DNA of 64,000 nucleotides from CBDESN01 sp965242495. GTDB lineage: Bacteria > Pseudomonadota > Alphaproteobacteria > MPNO01. Below are positions 24,625 to 33,159 of this stretch, in pieces. The notes below the pieces were generated by a model, which was not told where the DNA came from, did not search any database, and saw nothing but the letters and a program-made list of their open reading frames with translations. The first letter of the stretch is position 1. Each line of letters starts with the position of its first letter. The position numbers and the translations under genes were made by a program. The stretch lies in the NCBI GenBank assembly GCA_965242495.1, contig OZ251446.1, positions 248,001 to 312,000 of the forward strand. Direction: 5' to 3'.

Positions 24625-25323
24625 TCAGGCCGGCGCGTCCGTCGCCTCGAGGGCGTAGCCGGCGGCGCGGACGGTGCGGATTACGTCGCCCTCGCCGGGG
24701 CCGTTGAGCGCCTTGCGCAGCCGGCGGACGTGGACGTCCACGGTCCGCGCATCGACGTGGATGCCGTAGCCCCACACCGCGTCGATCAGCCGGTCGCGCG
24801 AGAAGACGCGGCCCGGATGCTCCATCAGATGCCGCAGCAGGCGGTATTCGGTGGGGCCGAGATGGACGCTGCGCCCGGCGCGCCAGACCCGATGCGCGGC
24901 GAGGTCCATCGCGATGTCGCCGGCGACGAGGCGCTCCTCGTCCAGGACCGGCCGCGTGCGGCGCAGGACGGCGTGGATGCGCGCCAGCAGCTCGTCGGGC
25001 GAGAACGGCTTGGTCACGTAGTCGTCGGCCCCGGTCCTGAGCCCGCGCACGCGGTCGGTCTCCTCGCCGCGGGCGGTCAGCATGATGATCGGCAGGTTGC
25101 GCGTCTTCGGCTTGCGCCGGACCTGGCGGCAGACTTCGATCCCCGACATGCGGGGCAGCATCCAATCCAGCAGGAGAAGGTCGATCGGGCGCTCGTCGAT
25201 GACCAGCATCGCCTCCTCGCCGTCGCTCGCCTCGAAAACCTCGAAACCGTCCCGCTCCAGGTTGTAGCGCAGCAGCGAGATCAGCGCCGCTTCGTCCTCG
25301 ACCACCAGGATGGACGCTTTCAC
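24625..25323 (-). CDS. phoB: PhoB-like phosphate regulon response regulator
   Basis: Two-component response regulator controlling phosphate-starvation genes. Seen: 232 residues. The receiver domain has acidic pair E9/D10, phosphoacceptor Asp53 in LLLLDWMLP, Thr in MLTARGEE and Lys in YVTKPFSP. The C-terminal OmpR-type winged helix contains LGPTEYRLLRHLMEHPGRVF, VDVHVRRLRKAL and the wing VIRTVRAAGYALE. The match to PhoB is close over the whole length. It stands alone: no phoR, phoU or pst genes flank it, whereas in many alphaproteobacteria it ends the pst-phoU-phoB operon. The gene may have been moved or is regulated independently. Kinase partner not in the window. Confidence 0.9.
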   Translation of the reverse strand: MKASILVVEDEAALISLLRYNLERDGFEVFEASDGEEAMLVIDERPIDLLLLDWMLPRMSGIEVCRQVRRKPKTRNLPIIMLTARGEETDRVRGLRTGADDYVTKPFSPDELLARIHAVLRRTRPVLDEERLVAGDIAMDLAAHRVWRAGRSVHLGPTEYRLLRHLMEHPGRVFSRDRLIDAVWGYGIHVDARTVDVHVRRLRKALNGPGEGDVIRTVRAAGYALEATDAPA

Positions 25324-25387
25324 CGGCTCCTCTGCGTTCCGCTTCGGGAGAGACGGCGCAGGATACCATGCGCGCCCGTCGAAGCGG

Positions 25388-26203
25388 TCAGCCGAACGCG
25401 GCCTCGCACGCGGCCAGGAACGCCTCCGGCCGATCCACCGCGACGCTGTGGGCGCAGCGGCCGAGGACCGTCACGTCCGACCGGGGCAACGACCGGGCGA
25501 GGGCGAGGGCGGTCAACTGCGGCGGGAAGGATCGGTCGTGCAGGCCGTGAAGCATCGTCACCCCGGCCTCGATGCGCGCGAGTTCGTCCGCGCCGACGAC
25601 GGCCGCATCGACGTAATACTGGCGCGATTCGCGGAACATCGATTCGAAATAGTCGCGATAGCCTTGCTGGGACAGGATCCGCCAGCGGTGATCGAGGTCG
25701 CGCTCGGCGACGACCGAGGGGTCGTATACCAGCGTCTCGACGAATTTCCGCAGGCTCGCGCGGTCCGTCGGCCAAGTCCAGCCCGCGGTCGGCGCCGCGT
25801 CGCCGGTATCGAAGGCCGCGCCCATCGTCCCGGTGATCAGCAGCTTGGCGATGCGCGGCCGGGCGGCGGCGAGCTTGAGCGCGATCGCCCCCGACAGCGA
25901 ATGGCCGATGACGCCGACCGGGCCGTCCGGCATCCGCGCGATCAGCCGGTCGGCTTGGCGGACCCACATGTCGATGTCGAAATAGGGTTGGGCGGGTTTG
26001 CGCCCCGACAGCCCGAAACCCACCAGGTCCGCGGCCAGGACGCGGTAGCGTTCGGCGAGCCGGTCGAGGACGCGATAGAAGTTGCCGACGATCGAGGCGC
26101 CGGCGCCCGACCCGTGCAGCAGCAGGATGGGGTAGCCGGCGCCGCCCTCCCACACGTGCATATGGGTGGACTCGAAATCGACGTCGCGTTCGGTGAGCGT
26201 CAC
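25388..26203 (-). CDS. Alpha/beta hydrolase of the meta-cleavage-product type
   Basis: Seen: 271 residues; LLHGSGAGASIVGNF (oxyanion hole region with the HGSG seen in MhpC/BphD-like enzymes), nucleophile elbow GHSLSG, Asp in GLHDRSFP and the final His in GRCAHSVAVDRPEAF. This is the serine-His-Asp set of C-C bond hydrolases and esterases. The HGSGxG motif favours hydrolases that act on meta-ring-fission products. It sits upstream of phoB with a 64-bp gap on the same strand, and the IS481 element has inserted about 80 bp before its start, so its promoter may have been displaced. Confidence 0.87.
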   Translation of the reverse strand: MTLTERDVDFESTHMHVWEGGAGYPILLLHGSGAGASIVGNFYRVLDRLAERYRVLAADLVGFGLSGRKPAQPYFDIDMWVRQADRLIARMPDGPVGVIGHSLSGAIALKLAAARPRIAKLLITGTMGAAFDTGDAAPTAGWTWPTDRASLRKFVETLVYDPSVVAERDLDHRWRILSQQGYRDYFESMFRESRQYYVDAAVVGADELARIEAGVTMLHGLHDRSFPPQLTALALARSLPRSDVTVLGRCAHSVAVDRPEAFLAACEAAFG

Positions 26204-26285
26204 GTCCTTGCCTTACCCGTCGGCCGCGGCCCAGCCGGCCGCGGTGCCGTCCTCGCATGTCCGCCGCGCCGCCGGAAGGCCTTTC

Positions 26286-27426
26286 TGTCCTGGTCCAGAC
26301 AGATGTGAGACGGGGCGGTTGAAGGAAGGTTGGGGGTCTCCGAAGCTGTTGGTTTGGACAGACAGCTGGAAGGAGGACCCCCATGCAGGTTTTCGGCCTG
26401 CCCCGTCATGTTACACGGGGAGCCGCCCTGGCGTCACGCCTGTGCGGCAAGGAGCGGAGCGACGAAGCGCACAGGCGTGACGCCCTGAAGCGTTGGCGTC
26501 GCGCCCGCGACAATGGCCTCAGCGCCGCCGATGCGGCCGCCGCCGTCGGCGTGTCGCGGGCCACCCTCTACCGCTGGCGGAAGCTTCACGACCAGGGCCG
26601 CCTGGCCCCGCGCTCGCGACGGCCCCGGCGCTCACGACGGCCCGAATGGTCGCCGCAACTGGCGGCGGCGGTGCATGAGATGCGCGCCGACTTCCCGATG
26701 TGGGGCAAGGCCAAGCTCACCATCCTGCTGCGCCGCCAGGGATACACCGCCAGCCAGAGCACCGTGGGCCGCATCCTCAAGAACCTCGTCCAACGAGGCG
26801 CCGTCACCCCCGTCCCCACCCTCCGACGCAAGGCCCCGCGACGCAGCCGCAAGCACAGCCGGCCGCACGCCAGACGCCTCCCCAAGGGGCGCAGACCCAC
26901 AGCCCCAGGCGAGATCGTCCAACTCGACACCCTCTCCCTCTCCCCAGGACACGGACGACCCCCACTCAAGCAGTTCACCGCCTGCGATCCCGTCGCCAAG
27001 TGGACCTGCGCACAAGCCTGCCGGCGCGCAACCGCACACAACGCCAAACGCTTCCTCGACAAGCTCCAGGACGACATGCCCTTCCCCATCCAGGCCATCC
27101 AGGTCGATGGCGGCTCCGAGTTCAAGGCCAGCTTCGAGCGCGAATGCCAGAAACGCGGCATCCAACTCTTCGAACTGCCCCCCAAATCGCCCGAACTCAA
27201 CGGACACGTCGAGCGCAACAACGGCGCTTGGCGATACGAGTTCTACGCAACCTGGGACCTGCCCAACGACAACCTCGACGACATCAACCGATGGATCGAC
27301 GCCTTCGCCGACGAGTTCAACACCTTCCGACCGCACAACGCTCTCGACGGACATACCCCCGCCGAGTACCTTCTCTCACTGACAGCACAGGAAACCCCGC
27401 CGTCTCATATGTAGTGAACCCGGACA
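26286..27426 (+). mobile_element. Intact IS481-family insertion sequence
   Basis: A 1141-bp element with imperfect terminal inverted repeats: left TGTCCTGGTCCAGACAGATG, right (read inward) TGTCCGGGTTCACTACATAT. It is flanked by TTTC on both sides, consistent with a 4-bp target duplication. It contains one full transposase gene. The same two termini bound the 204-bp element at 57434-57637. Confidence 0.9.
26383..27414 (+). CDS. IS481-family transposase
   Basis: Catalyses transposition of the surrounding element. Seen: 343 residues; an N-terminal helix-turn-helix (GLSAADAAAAVGVSRATLYR at about 46-65), a second winged-type helix segment (YTASQSTVGRILKNLV), and an rve/DDE integrase core with Asp in IVQLDTLS, Asp in IQVDGGSEF and Glu in LNGHVERNN, then WRYEFYATW and the typical end FRPHNALDGHTPAEYL. 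The gene is complete. A perfect 15-bp inverted repeat at 26431-26445 and 26469-26483 is embedded in frame near the start and encodes SRLCGKERSDEAHRRDA; a smaller hairpin covers the region right after the ATG (26401-26420), which could limit translation. Confidence 0.95.
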   Translation: MQVFGLPRHVTRGAALASRLCGKERSDEAHRRDALKRWRRARDNGLSAADAAAAVGVSRATLYRWRKLHDQGRLAPRSRRPRRSRRPEWSPQLAAAVHEMRADFPMWGKAKLTILLRRQGYTASQSTVGRILKNLVQRGAVTPVPTLRRKAPRRSRKHSRPHARRLPKGRRPTAPGEIVQLDTLSLSPGHGRPPLKQFTACDPVAKWTCAQACRRATAHNAKRFLDKLQDDMPFPIQAIQVDGGSEFKASFERECQKRGIQLFELPPKSPELNGHVERNNGAWRYEFYATWDLPNDNLDDINRWIDAFADEFNTFRPHNALDGHTPAEYLLSLTAQETPPSHM

Positions 27427-27483
27427 TTTCGCGCGCGCCGGCGCGGTGGCACGATGGGACGGCCGAAACCGGAGGCGCGACCG

Positions 27484-27987
27484 ATGCCCTATACCCTCGA
27501 CGAATTCGCCCGCGACTGCCACGCCGCCATCGACGCCGACCCCGGACCCGCCGGGCGGGAGGAAGTCCGCCGGCTGCTCGAACGCGCCCTGCGCGACGAC
27601 TCGTTCGTCGAAGCGCATCTCGGGCCGCAGGCCGGGTCGCAGCGCGAAGTCCTGTACCGCGACCCCAGGTTCGGCTTCGTCATCCTCGCCCATGTCTACA
27701 AGGGCGCGCGCGGCAGCCAGCCGCACGATCATGGTCCGAGCTGGGCGATCTACGGGCAGGCGCGGGGGACTACCGAGATGACCGATTGGGAGCTGGTGGA
27801 GTCGCCCGCGGGCGACCGGCCGGGCAAGGTCTCGTTCCTCCGCTCCTATTCGCTCGAGCCGGGTCAGGCGAAGGTCTACAACGAAGGCGACCTCCACTCG
27901 CCCGCCCGCGCCGACGAGACGCGGCTGATCCGCATCGAGGGCGTGGACATGGAGACGGTCCGGCGCGCCCGCTACGAGGCCGTCTGA
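27484..27987 (+). CDS. Cupin protein (cysteine dioxygenase-like)
   Basis: Small metal-binding cupin, possibly a thiol dioxygenase relative. Seen: 167 residues; the central PHDHGPSWAIYGQARGTTEM is the first cupin motif with two His and the G...G...E spacing, and the second motif is around YNEGDLHSPARA with a His. N-terminal YTLDEFARDCHAAIDADPG resembles the helical cap of plant/bacterial cysteine-dioxygenase-like proteins. ATG 27484 was taken as start because it follows GGAGGCGACCG and begins MPYTLDEF. The 3' end overlaps the convergent hydrolase gene by 16 bp. The IS481 element ends 57 bp upstream, so its upstream region is recent. Confidence 0.85.
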   Translation: MPYTLDEFARDCHAAIDADPGPAGREEVRRLLERALRDDSFVEAHLGPQAGSQREVLYRDPRFGFVILAHVYKGARGSQPHDHGPSWAIYGQARGTTEMTDWELVESPAGDRPGKVSFLRSYSLEPGQAKVYNEGDLHSPARADETRLIRIEGVDMETVRRARYEAV

Positions 27988-29213
27988 CCGGGAAACGGGC
28001 GCTCCTCCACCCGGCCCGTGCTGGTGACGTAGCGGAAGCTGTCGCCGGCGGGGCGATCGCGGTCGCGGATGCGCGCGGCCAGCCAGTCGGCCATGGTGGA
28101 ATAGAAATGCGGGCCCAGCTGCGCCGCGGGGCTGCGGCCGGGCGCGTGCCGCTCGTTCTGATAGACCATCAGTTCGGTCGGCCCCGGGACGCGCGCGACC
28201 AGATCGTAGGTGTGTCGGATCGGCGACAGCTCGTCCAGCTCGCCCGCGAGCACGAAATAGGGGCAGGTCAGGTTCGAGACCCGGTCGCGGAGGTCGAAAT
28301 CCTTGACGAACTCGTCGAAGCCGGCTTCGTCCTCCTCGTATCCCGCCATGTACAGGAAGCGATTCTTGAAGGTGGGCGCGGCCTCCTCGAAGATGGTGTG
28401 GAAGCCGGGTTCGTGGCAGGGCAGCCCGACCGCGGCTCCCCGGATGCGGTCGGCGACCGCGTTCGCCATCACCGTTCCGCAATACGAGCCGAAGCTGCGC
28501 CCGAAAATCCCCACCCGGTCCGAATCGAGATCGGATCGCGCGTCGATCCAGTCGAGGCAGGCGACGCCCGCCTCGGCGAAGTTGTCGGCGGTGATCTTGA
28601 TCCCGGCGACCAGGGCCTCGGACTGGCCGGGCCCATCGATGGCCAGGGCGGCCATGCCGCGTTCGAGAACCTTGTCGCCGTAGGACCAGACCAGCTTCTC
28701 CTTGAAGGTGTCCATGCCGGGCAGCATGACGACGACCGGCCAGGGCGGCTCGCCGTGGACCGGCAGGTGCAGCCACCCCGGGATGCTGCGGTCGCCCATC
28801 GGGATGTCCGCCCGCTGGATGGGATGCGGGGCGAGGGCGGCGTAGCGGGCGTAGCACGCCAGCTTGTCGGCGTTGAGGACGCGGTTGAGATCGCTGTCCT
28901 CGTCGATCGGCCACTGCGCGACGCCGTAATAGATCGCCGCGACCAGGTAGGACTCGCGCGCGGTTACGGCGTCGCCGCGCTCCTCGGCCTCGCGCGCCCG
29001 CCGCGCGCGCCGGTCGGCCCCGGCGCGGAAGCCCGGCGTGATCTCGTCGAACCGCTTGACCGTGACGGCGACCGCCGCCCAGTCGCCCATCCCCTCGAAG
29101 CCCGAGGGGGCCACCGATGTCGCCATCCGGAGCTGGTCGAAATCCAGGCCGATGGTGGAGATCGCCGCGTCGATCATCCATTTCTGTTCGCGGAATCGCC
29201 TTGCGCCTCTCAT
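27972..29213 (-). CDS. FrsA-like alpha/beta hydrolase of the NicX/Rieske operon
   Basis: Seen: 413 residues; helical N-terminal part of about 150 residues, then PVVVMLPGMDTFKEKL, DGPGQSE, nucleophile elbow GIFGRSFGSY, Asp in AGELDELSP and His in NERHAPGRS. This is the same architecture as the protein at 9582-10688 and as 2,6-dihydroxypseudooxynicotine hydrolase, which cleaves a C-C bond in nicotine breakdown. ATG 29213 was chosen because it follows CTGGGGAGACC and lies 20 bp after the upstream gene ends. As last gene of an operon with a NicX-like dioxygenase and a Rieske oxygenase, it probably processes a ring-cleavage or side-chain intermediate; that is inference. Confidence 0.88.
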   Translation of the reverse strand: MRGARRFREQKWMIDAAISTIGLDFDQLRMATSVAPSGFEGMGDWAAVAVTVKRFDEITPGFRAGADRRARRAREAEERGDAVTARESYLVAAIYYGVAQWPIDEDSDLNRVLNADKLACYARYAALAPHPIQRADIPMGDRSIPGWLHLPVHGEPPWPVVVMLPGMDTFKEKLVWSYGDKVLERGMAALAIDGPGQSEALVAGIKITADNFAEAGVACLDWIDARSDLDSDRVGIFGRSFGSYCGTVMANAVADRIRGAAVGLPCHEPGFHTIFEEAAPTFKNRFLYMAGYEEDEAGFDEFVKDFDLRDRVSNLTCPYFVLAGELDELSPIRHTYDLVARVPGPTELMVYQNERHAPGRSPAAQLGPHFYSTMADWLAARIRDRDRPAGDSFRYVTSTGRVEERPFPGQTAS

Positions 29214-29233
29214 CGGATCGGGTCTCCCCAGGT

Positions 29234-30280
29234 TCAGGCGAGATCGCCTTGCAGCACGCCGCGTTCGACGACCGTCTCGCCGTCGAGGGCGATGCTGCAA
29301 TTGCGCAGCGGCAGGTCGAAATGGCCCAGGGTAAAGCGGCCGGCGAACTCGTTGGCCCCGGTCGAATACAGGAAATTGCCGCCGAAGGCCCGTTGCTCGA
29401 CGCCGTTATGGTGGGCGCGGTCGTACATCGTCATCGCGTCCCAACGGGCCTTGCGGTTCATGCCCCAGCCGACATGCGAGGTAGCGTAGGCGTTCCTGTC
29501 GCCCCAGGCGTCGAAATAGCTCCGCATCAGCTCGGCGTCGAGCCCGTCGCCCTCGATCCCGGTCACGAAGTCGTCCCGCACCGCAAGGCGCACCGGGCTT
29601 TCGAGATAGCGCTTGAAGGTCAGGTTGATGTCGCCGCGGTCCATCACCAGGACGCCGTTGACGGCGCCCGGTCCGGGAAAGCAGACGACCAGCCCGCCGG
29701 GCCAGTGATCGAGCCGGCCGGGCTTGGCGCAGAAGCCGAAGACCCCGGCGCTCGGCGCGCCGCCGACATCGACCGCCAGATCGGTGCCGGCCGCCGACGT
29801 GACGCGCATCGCCCTGGCGGCGCGCAGCTTCGCCACCGCCCGGTCCACCCTGGGCTTGAGCCCGGCGTCGGGGGCCATGCGTTCGAGCAGTTCGGGGTGG
29901 TCGTTGCTGACGTGGAGGATGCGGCTGCCGGCGCGCAGGATCGCCGGCGTCTCGGCGGCGTGCATCATGCCCTCGACCGTCAGGTCGACGACCAGGGACG
30001 ACGCCGAAAGCGCGGCGATCACCGGATCCAGGCCGCCGACCGCGTGGGACGCCCCGGTGGACCGCACGGGAACGTCGGCGGTCTGCCGGGGCGTCGGCAG
30101 GACGACGTGGAACGGCCGCGCCTCGAGCCGCAGCAGCGCGAGTTCGGCGAGTTCGACGTTGATCCGCCGGGACTGGGTCTCGGACAGAATCGCTACCGCG
30201 TCCCGGGCGCCCACCTCGCTCGCCGCGAAGACGGCGGCGAAGGCGTCGATCCACTTGCCCTCGATGCGGTCGCGCAGCAT
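29234..30280 (-). CDS. NicX-like 2,5-dihydroxypyridine 5,6-dioxygenase / M29-fold protein
   Basis: Seen: 348 residues. MLRDRIEGKWIDAFAAVFAA opens the protein; ILSETQSR, STGASHAVGGLDPVIAAL, VDLTVEGMMH, the loop WPGGLVVCFPG and the metal region SHVGWGMN plus GNFLYSTGANEFAGRFTLGH follow in order. Known: this layout, with His/Asp ligands near the C-terminus, is that of NicX-type mononuclear iron dioxygenases, which share the aminopeptidase T (M29) fold and open the pyridine ring of 2,5-dihydroxypyridine. The ATG at 30280 follows the Rieske gene by 14 bp, and the hydrolase gene follows 20 bp later. A catabolic role in N-heteroaromatic or related ring cleavage is likely; an M29 peptidase is the alternative. 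Confidence 0.78.
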   Translation of the reverse strand: MLRDRIEGKWIDAFAAVFAASEVGARDAVAILSETQSRRINVELAELALLRLEARPFHVVLPTPRQTADVPVRSTGASHAVGGLDPVIAALSASSLVVDLTVEGMMHAAETPAILRAGSRILHVSNDHPELLERMAPDAGLKPRVDRAVAKLRAARAMRVTSAAGTDLAVDVGGAPSAGVFGFCAKPGRLDHWPGGLVVCFPGPGAVNGVLVMDRGDINLTFKRYLESPVRLAVRDDFVTGIEGDGLDAELMRSYFDAWGDRNAYATSHVGWGMNRKARWDAMTMYDRAHHNGVEQRAFGGNFLYSTGANEFAGRFTLGHFDLPLRNCSIALDGETVVERGVLQGDLA

Positions 30281-30294
30281 GGGAGCGCCCGGCG

Positions 30295-31329
30295 CTACGC
30301 CGCGACGGCGCGCGCCTCGTCCCGGATGCGCCGGTCGACCATGCGGCGGAACAGGTTCGGCGGCGCGTCGATGTCGAGCCCGACCCGCGGCCCGCCGGCG
30401 TAATCGTCCTCCTCGGCCTGGATCGCTTCGAGGACGTCCTTGTCCTCGGCGAAGGCGACCCGGAACATGGCGCTGATCTTCTCGCCCACCGAATCGTCGT
30501 CGGGCGCGAAGTTGCGGACGTGCAGCCAGCGGTCGAAGCAGGTCGTCTCGGTCTCCGGGGTGAGGAAATGGCAGGCGTAGAGCTGGAAGCAGCCGTCGCG
30601 CTCGCCTTCCGGCGCGCCGGTCCCCGCGGCCGCGGTGCCGAAGTCGATGATCGCGATCGACGGCACGCGCATATGGTAGAACTGCCACCGGTCCACCTTG
30701 CCGTCGAACAGACCGAACGCCTTGACTAGGCCGACCGGCTCGCTGTCGAGCGTCCAGCGCGTCGTGGTCACGCCCCATTCCTGCGGCGTCCAGGTCACCG
30801 GCGCGCCCTCGCCGTCCGGGTTGCCCAGCGTCGTCGGATGGACGTAGCTCACATGCGACGGGTCGCACAGATTGTCGCACAGCAGCAGGTAATCCGACCG
30901 CTGATGGATGGCGTCGCCGTGAGCCACGCCCCAGGCGGGGTCGTGATACTCGGGCAGGTCGTAGATCTCCGCCCGGTCGGCGCGGCGGGGATCGCCCATC
31001 CAGATCCAGGCCAGCCCCATGTTCTCGGCGATCGGGTAGCTGCGCACCCTGGCGTTCGCCGGGATCGTGTCCTGTCCGGGGACGCGGACGCAAGCGCCGG
31101 TTTCGTCATAGGCCAGACCGTGATAGCCGCACTGGAGCAGGTCGCCCTTGAGCCGCCCCTTGGAGAGCGGCAGCAGCTTGTGCGGGCAGCGGTCGGCGAG
31201 GGCCACCGGGTCCCCGTTCTCCTTGCGGAACAGGACCACGTTGTCGCCCAGCACCGTCCGGCGGACGGGCGACCGGCCGATCTCGGCGGCCCATGCGGCC
31301 GCGTACCAAGCGTTGCGCAGGAAGGCCAT
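30295..31329 (-). CDS. Rieske non-haem iron oxygenase, alpha subunit (VanA-like)
   Basis: Terminal oxygenase for ring hydroxylation or O-/N-demethylation. Seen: 344 residues; Rieske cluster ligands C48-P-H50 and C67-G-Y-H70, then the catalytic-iron motif in CDNLCDPSHVSYVH at about 150-165 (Asp and two His). The opening FLRNAWYAAAWAAEIG is the standard VanA/caffeine-demethylase-type start. No ferredoxin or reductase gene is next to it, so electrons must come from elsewhere. It is the first gene of an operon with the NicX-like dioxygenase and the hydrolase, and a good sigma-70 promoter overlaps the end of the eamA gene upstream. Confidence 0.92.
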   Translation of the reverse strand: MAFLRNAWYAAAWAAEIGRSPVRRTVLGDNVVLFRKENGDPVALADRCPHKLLPLSKGRLKGDLLQCGYHGLAYDETGACVRVPGQDTIPANARVRSYPIAENMGLAWIWMGDPRRADRAEIYDLPEYHDPAWGVAHGDAIHQRSDYLLLCDNLCDPSHVSYVHPTTLGNPDGEGAPVTWTPQEWGVTTTRWTLDSEPVGLVKAFGLFDGKVDRWQFYHMRVPSIAIIDFGTAAAGTGAPEGERDGCFQLYACHFLTPETETTCFDRWLHVRNFAPDDDSVGEKISAMFRVAFAEDKDVLEAIQAEEDDYAGGPRVGLDIDAPPNLFRRMVDRRIRDEARAVAA

Positions 31330-31358
31330 GACGGCGACCCGGAAGCGTCTCCGCCCGT

Positions 31359-31388
31359 TCTATAGCAAGCGCCGCCGCGCGCCGTCAA
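31359..31388 (-). promoter_or_regulatory. Candidate sigma-70 promoter of the Rieske operon
   Basis: On the minus strand TTGACG is followed after 18 bp by TATAGA, about 30 bp before the Rieske ATG. The -35 box overlaps the last codon of the upstream eamA gene. This separates the Rieske operon from the transporter operon. Confidence 0.45.
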
Positions 31389-32266
31389 TCGCGGCGCGGA
31401 CCCGGCCCGCGGCCCTCGCGATAGCCGACATAGGCCGCGCCCGCGCCGATCATCACGCCGCCGATCCAGGTGGCGAGGTCGGGAGTCTCGCCGAAGGCGA
31501 ACCAGGCGATCAACGAAGCCCAGACCAGGCGCACGTAGTCCAGCGGCATGACCACGCCGGTATCGGCCTCCTTGAGCGCCTGGTTCATGAACAGATGTCC
31601 GACCGTTCCCACCGCGGCGAGCCCGAACAGCCAGGCGATCTGCGCCCCCGACGGCCACTGCCAGACCGGGAGCGCCGGGCCGAGCGACAGCGGGGTCAGC
31701 AGGATCATCATGTAGGCGGTGATCGTGAGGCTCGATTCCGTCCGCAGCAGGACCTTGATGACGATCAGGGCGCAGGCCCAGATCAGGGCGGCGGCGAGGG
31801 CCAGCAGCGGGCCGAGGGTCACGGCGCCCAGGCCGGGGCGGAGGATCACGACCATGCCCGCGAGCCCGATGAGGATCGCGCACCAGCGGCGCATCCCCAT
31901 CGTTTCGCCGAGGAAGACGACGGCGAGCAGGCAGGCGAACACCGGCGCGGAGAAGGTCAGCGCGGTGACGTCGGTGAACGGGGCCGCGCTGAGGGCGTAG
32001 AAGAAGCACAGCATCGAGGAGATGTTGAACAGCGCCCGGACGCCGTGGAGCCGTATCCGCCGGGTCCGCAGCGGCGCGAGCCCGCGCCGCAGCAGATAGG
32101 GGGCGAGGAAGACCAGACCGAAGAAGTTGCGGAAGAAGACGATCTCGAACGGATGCAGATCGGCGGACACCCGGCGGATCGCGGCGTGCATGCAGGAGAA
32201 GCAGACCGTCGCGGCCAGCATGAAGACGACGCCGCGCCACCGCGCCGGCCCGGCGGACCCGTTCAT
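31385..32266 (-). CDS. EamA/DMT-family transporter (second of a pair)
   Basis: Inner-membrane drug/metabolite exporter-type carrier. Seen: 293 residues with about ten hydrophobic helices in two EamA repeats; MLAATVCFSCMHAAIRRVS opens helix 1, HPFEIVFFRNFFGL helix 2, and the internal repeat ends KEADTGVVMPLDYVRLVWAS, the pattern of RhaT-like DMT carriers. Its ATG overlaps the stop of the first eamA gene by 4 bp (ATGA), so they are coupled. The two proteins are clearly paralogous and may work as a heterodimer or be a recent duplication. Substrate unknown. Confidence 0.92.
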   Translation of the reverse strand: MNGSAGPARWRGVVFMLAATVCFSCMHAAIRRVSADLHPFEIVFFRNFFGLVFLAPYLLRRGLAPLRTRRIRLHGVRALFNISSMLCFFYALSAAPFTDVTALTFSAPVFACLLAVVFLGETMGMRRWCAILIGLAGMVVILRPGLGAVTLGPLLALAAALIWACALIVIKVLLRTESSLTITAYMMILLTPLSLGPALPVWQWPSGAQIAWLFGLAAVGTVGHLFMNQALKEADTGVVMPLDYVRLVWASLIAWFAFGETPDLATWIGGVMIGAGAAYVGYREGRGPGPRRD

Positions 32267-33159
32267 CGGCGCCGTCCCGCCGCCCGGCGCCGGCCTTCGC
32301 GAACGGCGATGTAGCCGGCGCTGGCGCCGATCACGGCCCCGCCGAGCCAGGTGAAGACGTCGGGCGGTTCGGCGAAGGCGACGACGCCGATGATCGACAC
32401 CCAGACCAGCCGCGCGAAGTCGATCGGCATGACGACGTGCGTCTCGGCGTCCTTGAGCGCCTGGTTCAGCGCCAGATGCCCGACCGTGCCCAGCGCCCCC
32501 ATGGCCGCGAGCCAGGCGAGCTGCGGCCAGGTCGGCCAGGTCCAGACGAAGAGCGCCGGCAGGAGCGAAAAGGGCGTCATCAGGATCACCATGTAGGTGG
32601 TGATCGTGAGCGCCGACTCGGTTCGCCCCAGCACCTTGATCGCGACCAGCGCGCAGGCCCAGAAGACCGAGGACGAAAGCGCCAGCGTCTCCCCCGGACC
32701 GACCGCCTCCAGCCCCGGCCGCAGCACGATGAGCGCGCCGGCGAAGCCCAGCAGGATCGCCAGCCAGCTCCGCATCCCGACGCGCTCGCCGATCAGCAGC
32801 ACCGCCAGCACCGGCGCGAAGATCGGCGCGGTGAAGCTCAGCGCGGTGACGTCGGTGAGCGTCGCCATGCCCACCGCGGAGAAGAAGCACAGCATCGACA
32901 GCAGATGGAGGAGCGCCCGCAGCCCGTGCAGCCCGAGCCGGGCCGTGCGCAAGGGAGCCGCGCCATAGCGGAAGAACCACGGCGCCAGCACGACGAAGCC
33001 GAACAGGTTGCGGAGAAACACCATCTCGAACGGGTGTATGTCGGGCGCGAGATGCCGGATCGTCCCGTGCATGGCCGCGAAGCACAGGGTCGCGAGCAGC
33101 ATGCAGAGGACGCCGCGGAACCGTCCGGACGCCGACAGGACGCCGCGCCGCGGCGTCAT
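32263..33159 (-). CDS. EamA/DMT-family transporter (first of a pair)
   Basis: Seen: 298 residues, ten predicted helices, with MLLATLCFAAMHGTIRHLA, HPFEMVFLRNLFGFVVLAPW and KDAETHVVMPIDFARLVWVS matching its downstream neighbour position by position. It overlaps the acyl-CoA dehydrogenase stop by 4 bp and the second transporter start by 4 bp, making a translationally coupled trio. Context suggests it moves an acid or a CoA-linked precursor handled by the dehydrogenase, but nothing in the sequence fixes this. The C-terminus is very basic (REGRRRAAGRRR), as expected for a cytoplasmic tail. Confidence 0.92.
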   Translation of the reverse strand: MTPRRGVLSASGRFRGVLCMLLATLCFAAMHGTIRHLAPDIHPFEMVFLRNLFGFVVLAPWFFRYGAAPLRTARLGLHGLRALLHLLSMLCFFSAVGMATLTDVTALSFTAPIFAPVLAVLLIGERVGMRSWLAILLGFAGALIVLRPGLEAVGPGETLALSSSVFWACALVAIKVLGRTESALTITTYMVILMTPFSLLPALFVWTWPTWPQLAWLAAMGALGTVGHLALNQALKDAETHVVMPIDFARLVWVSIIGVVAFAEPPDVFTWLGGAVIGASAGYIAVREGRRRAAGRRR

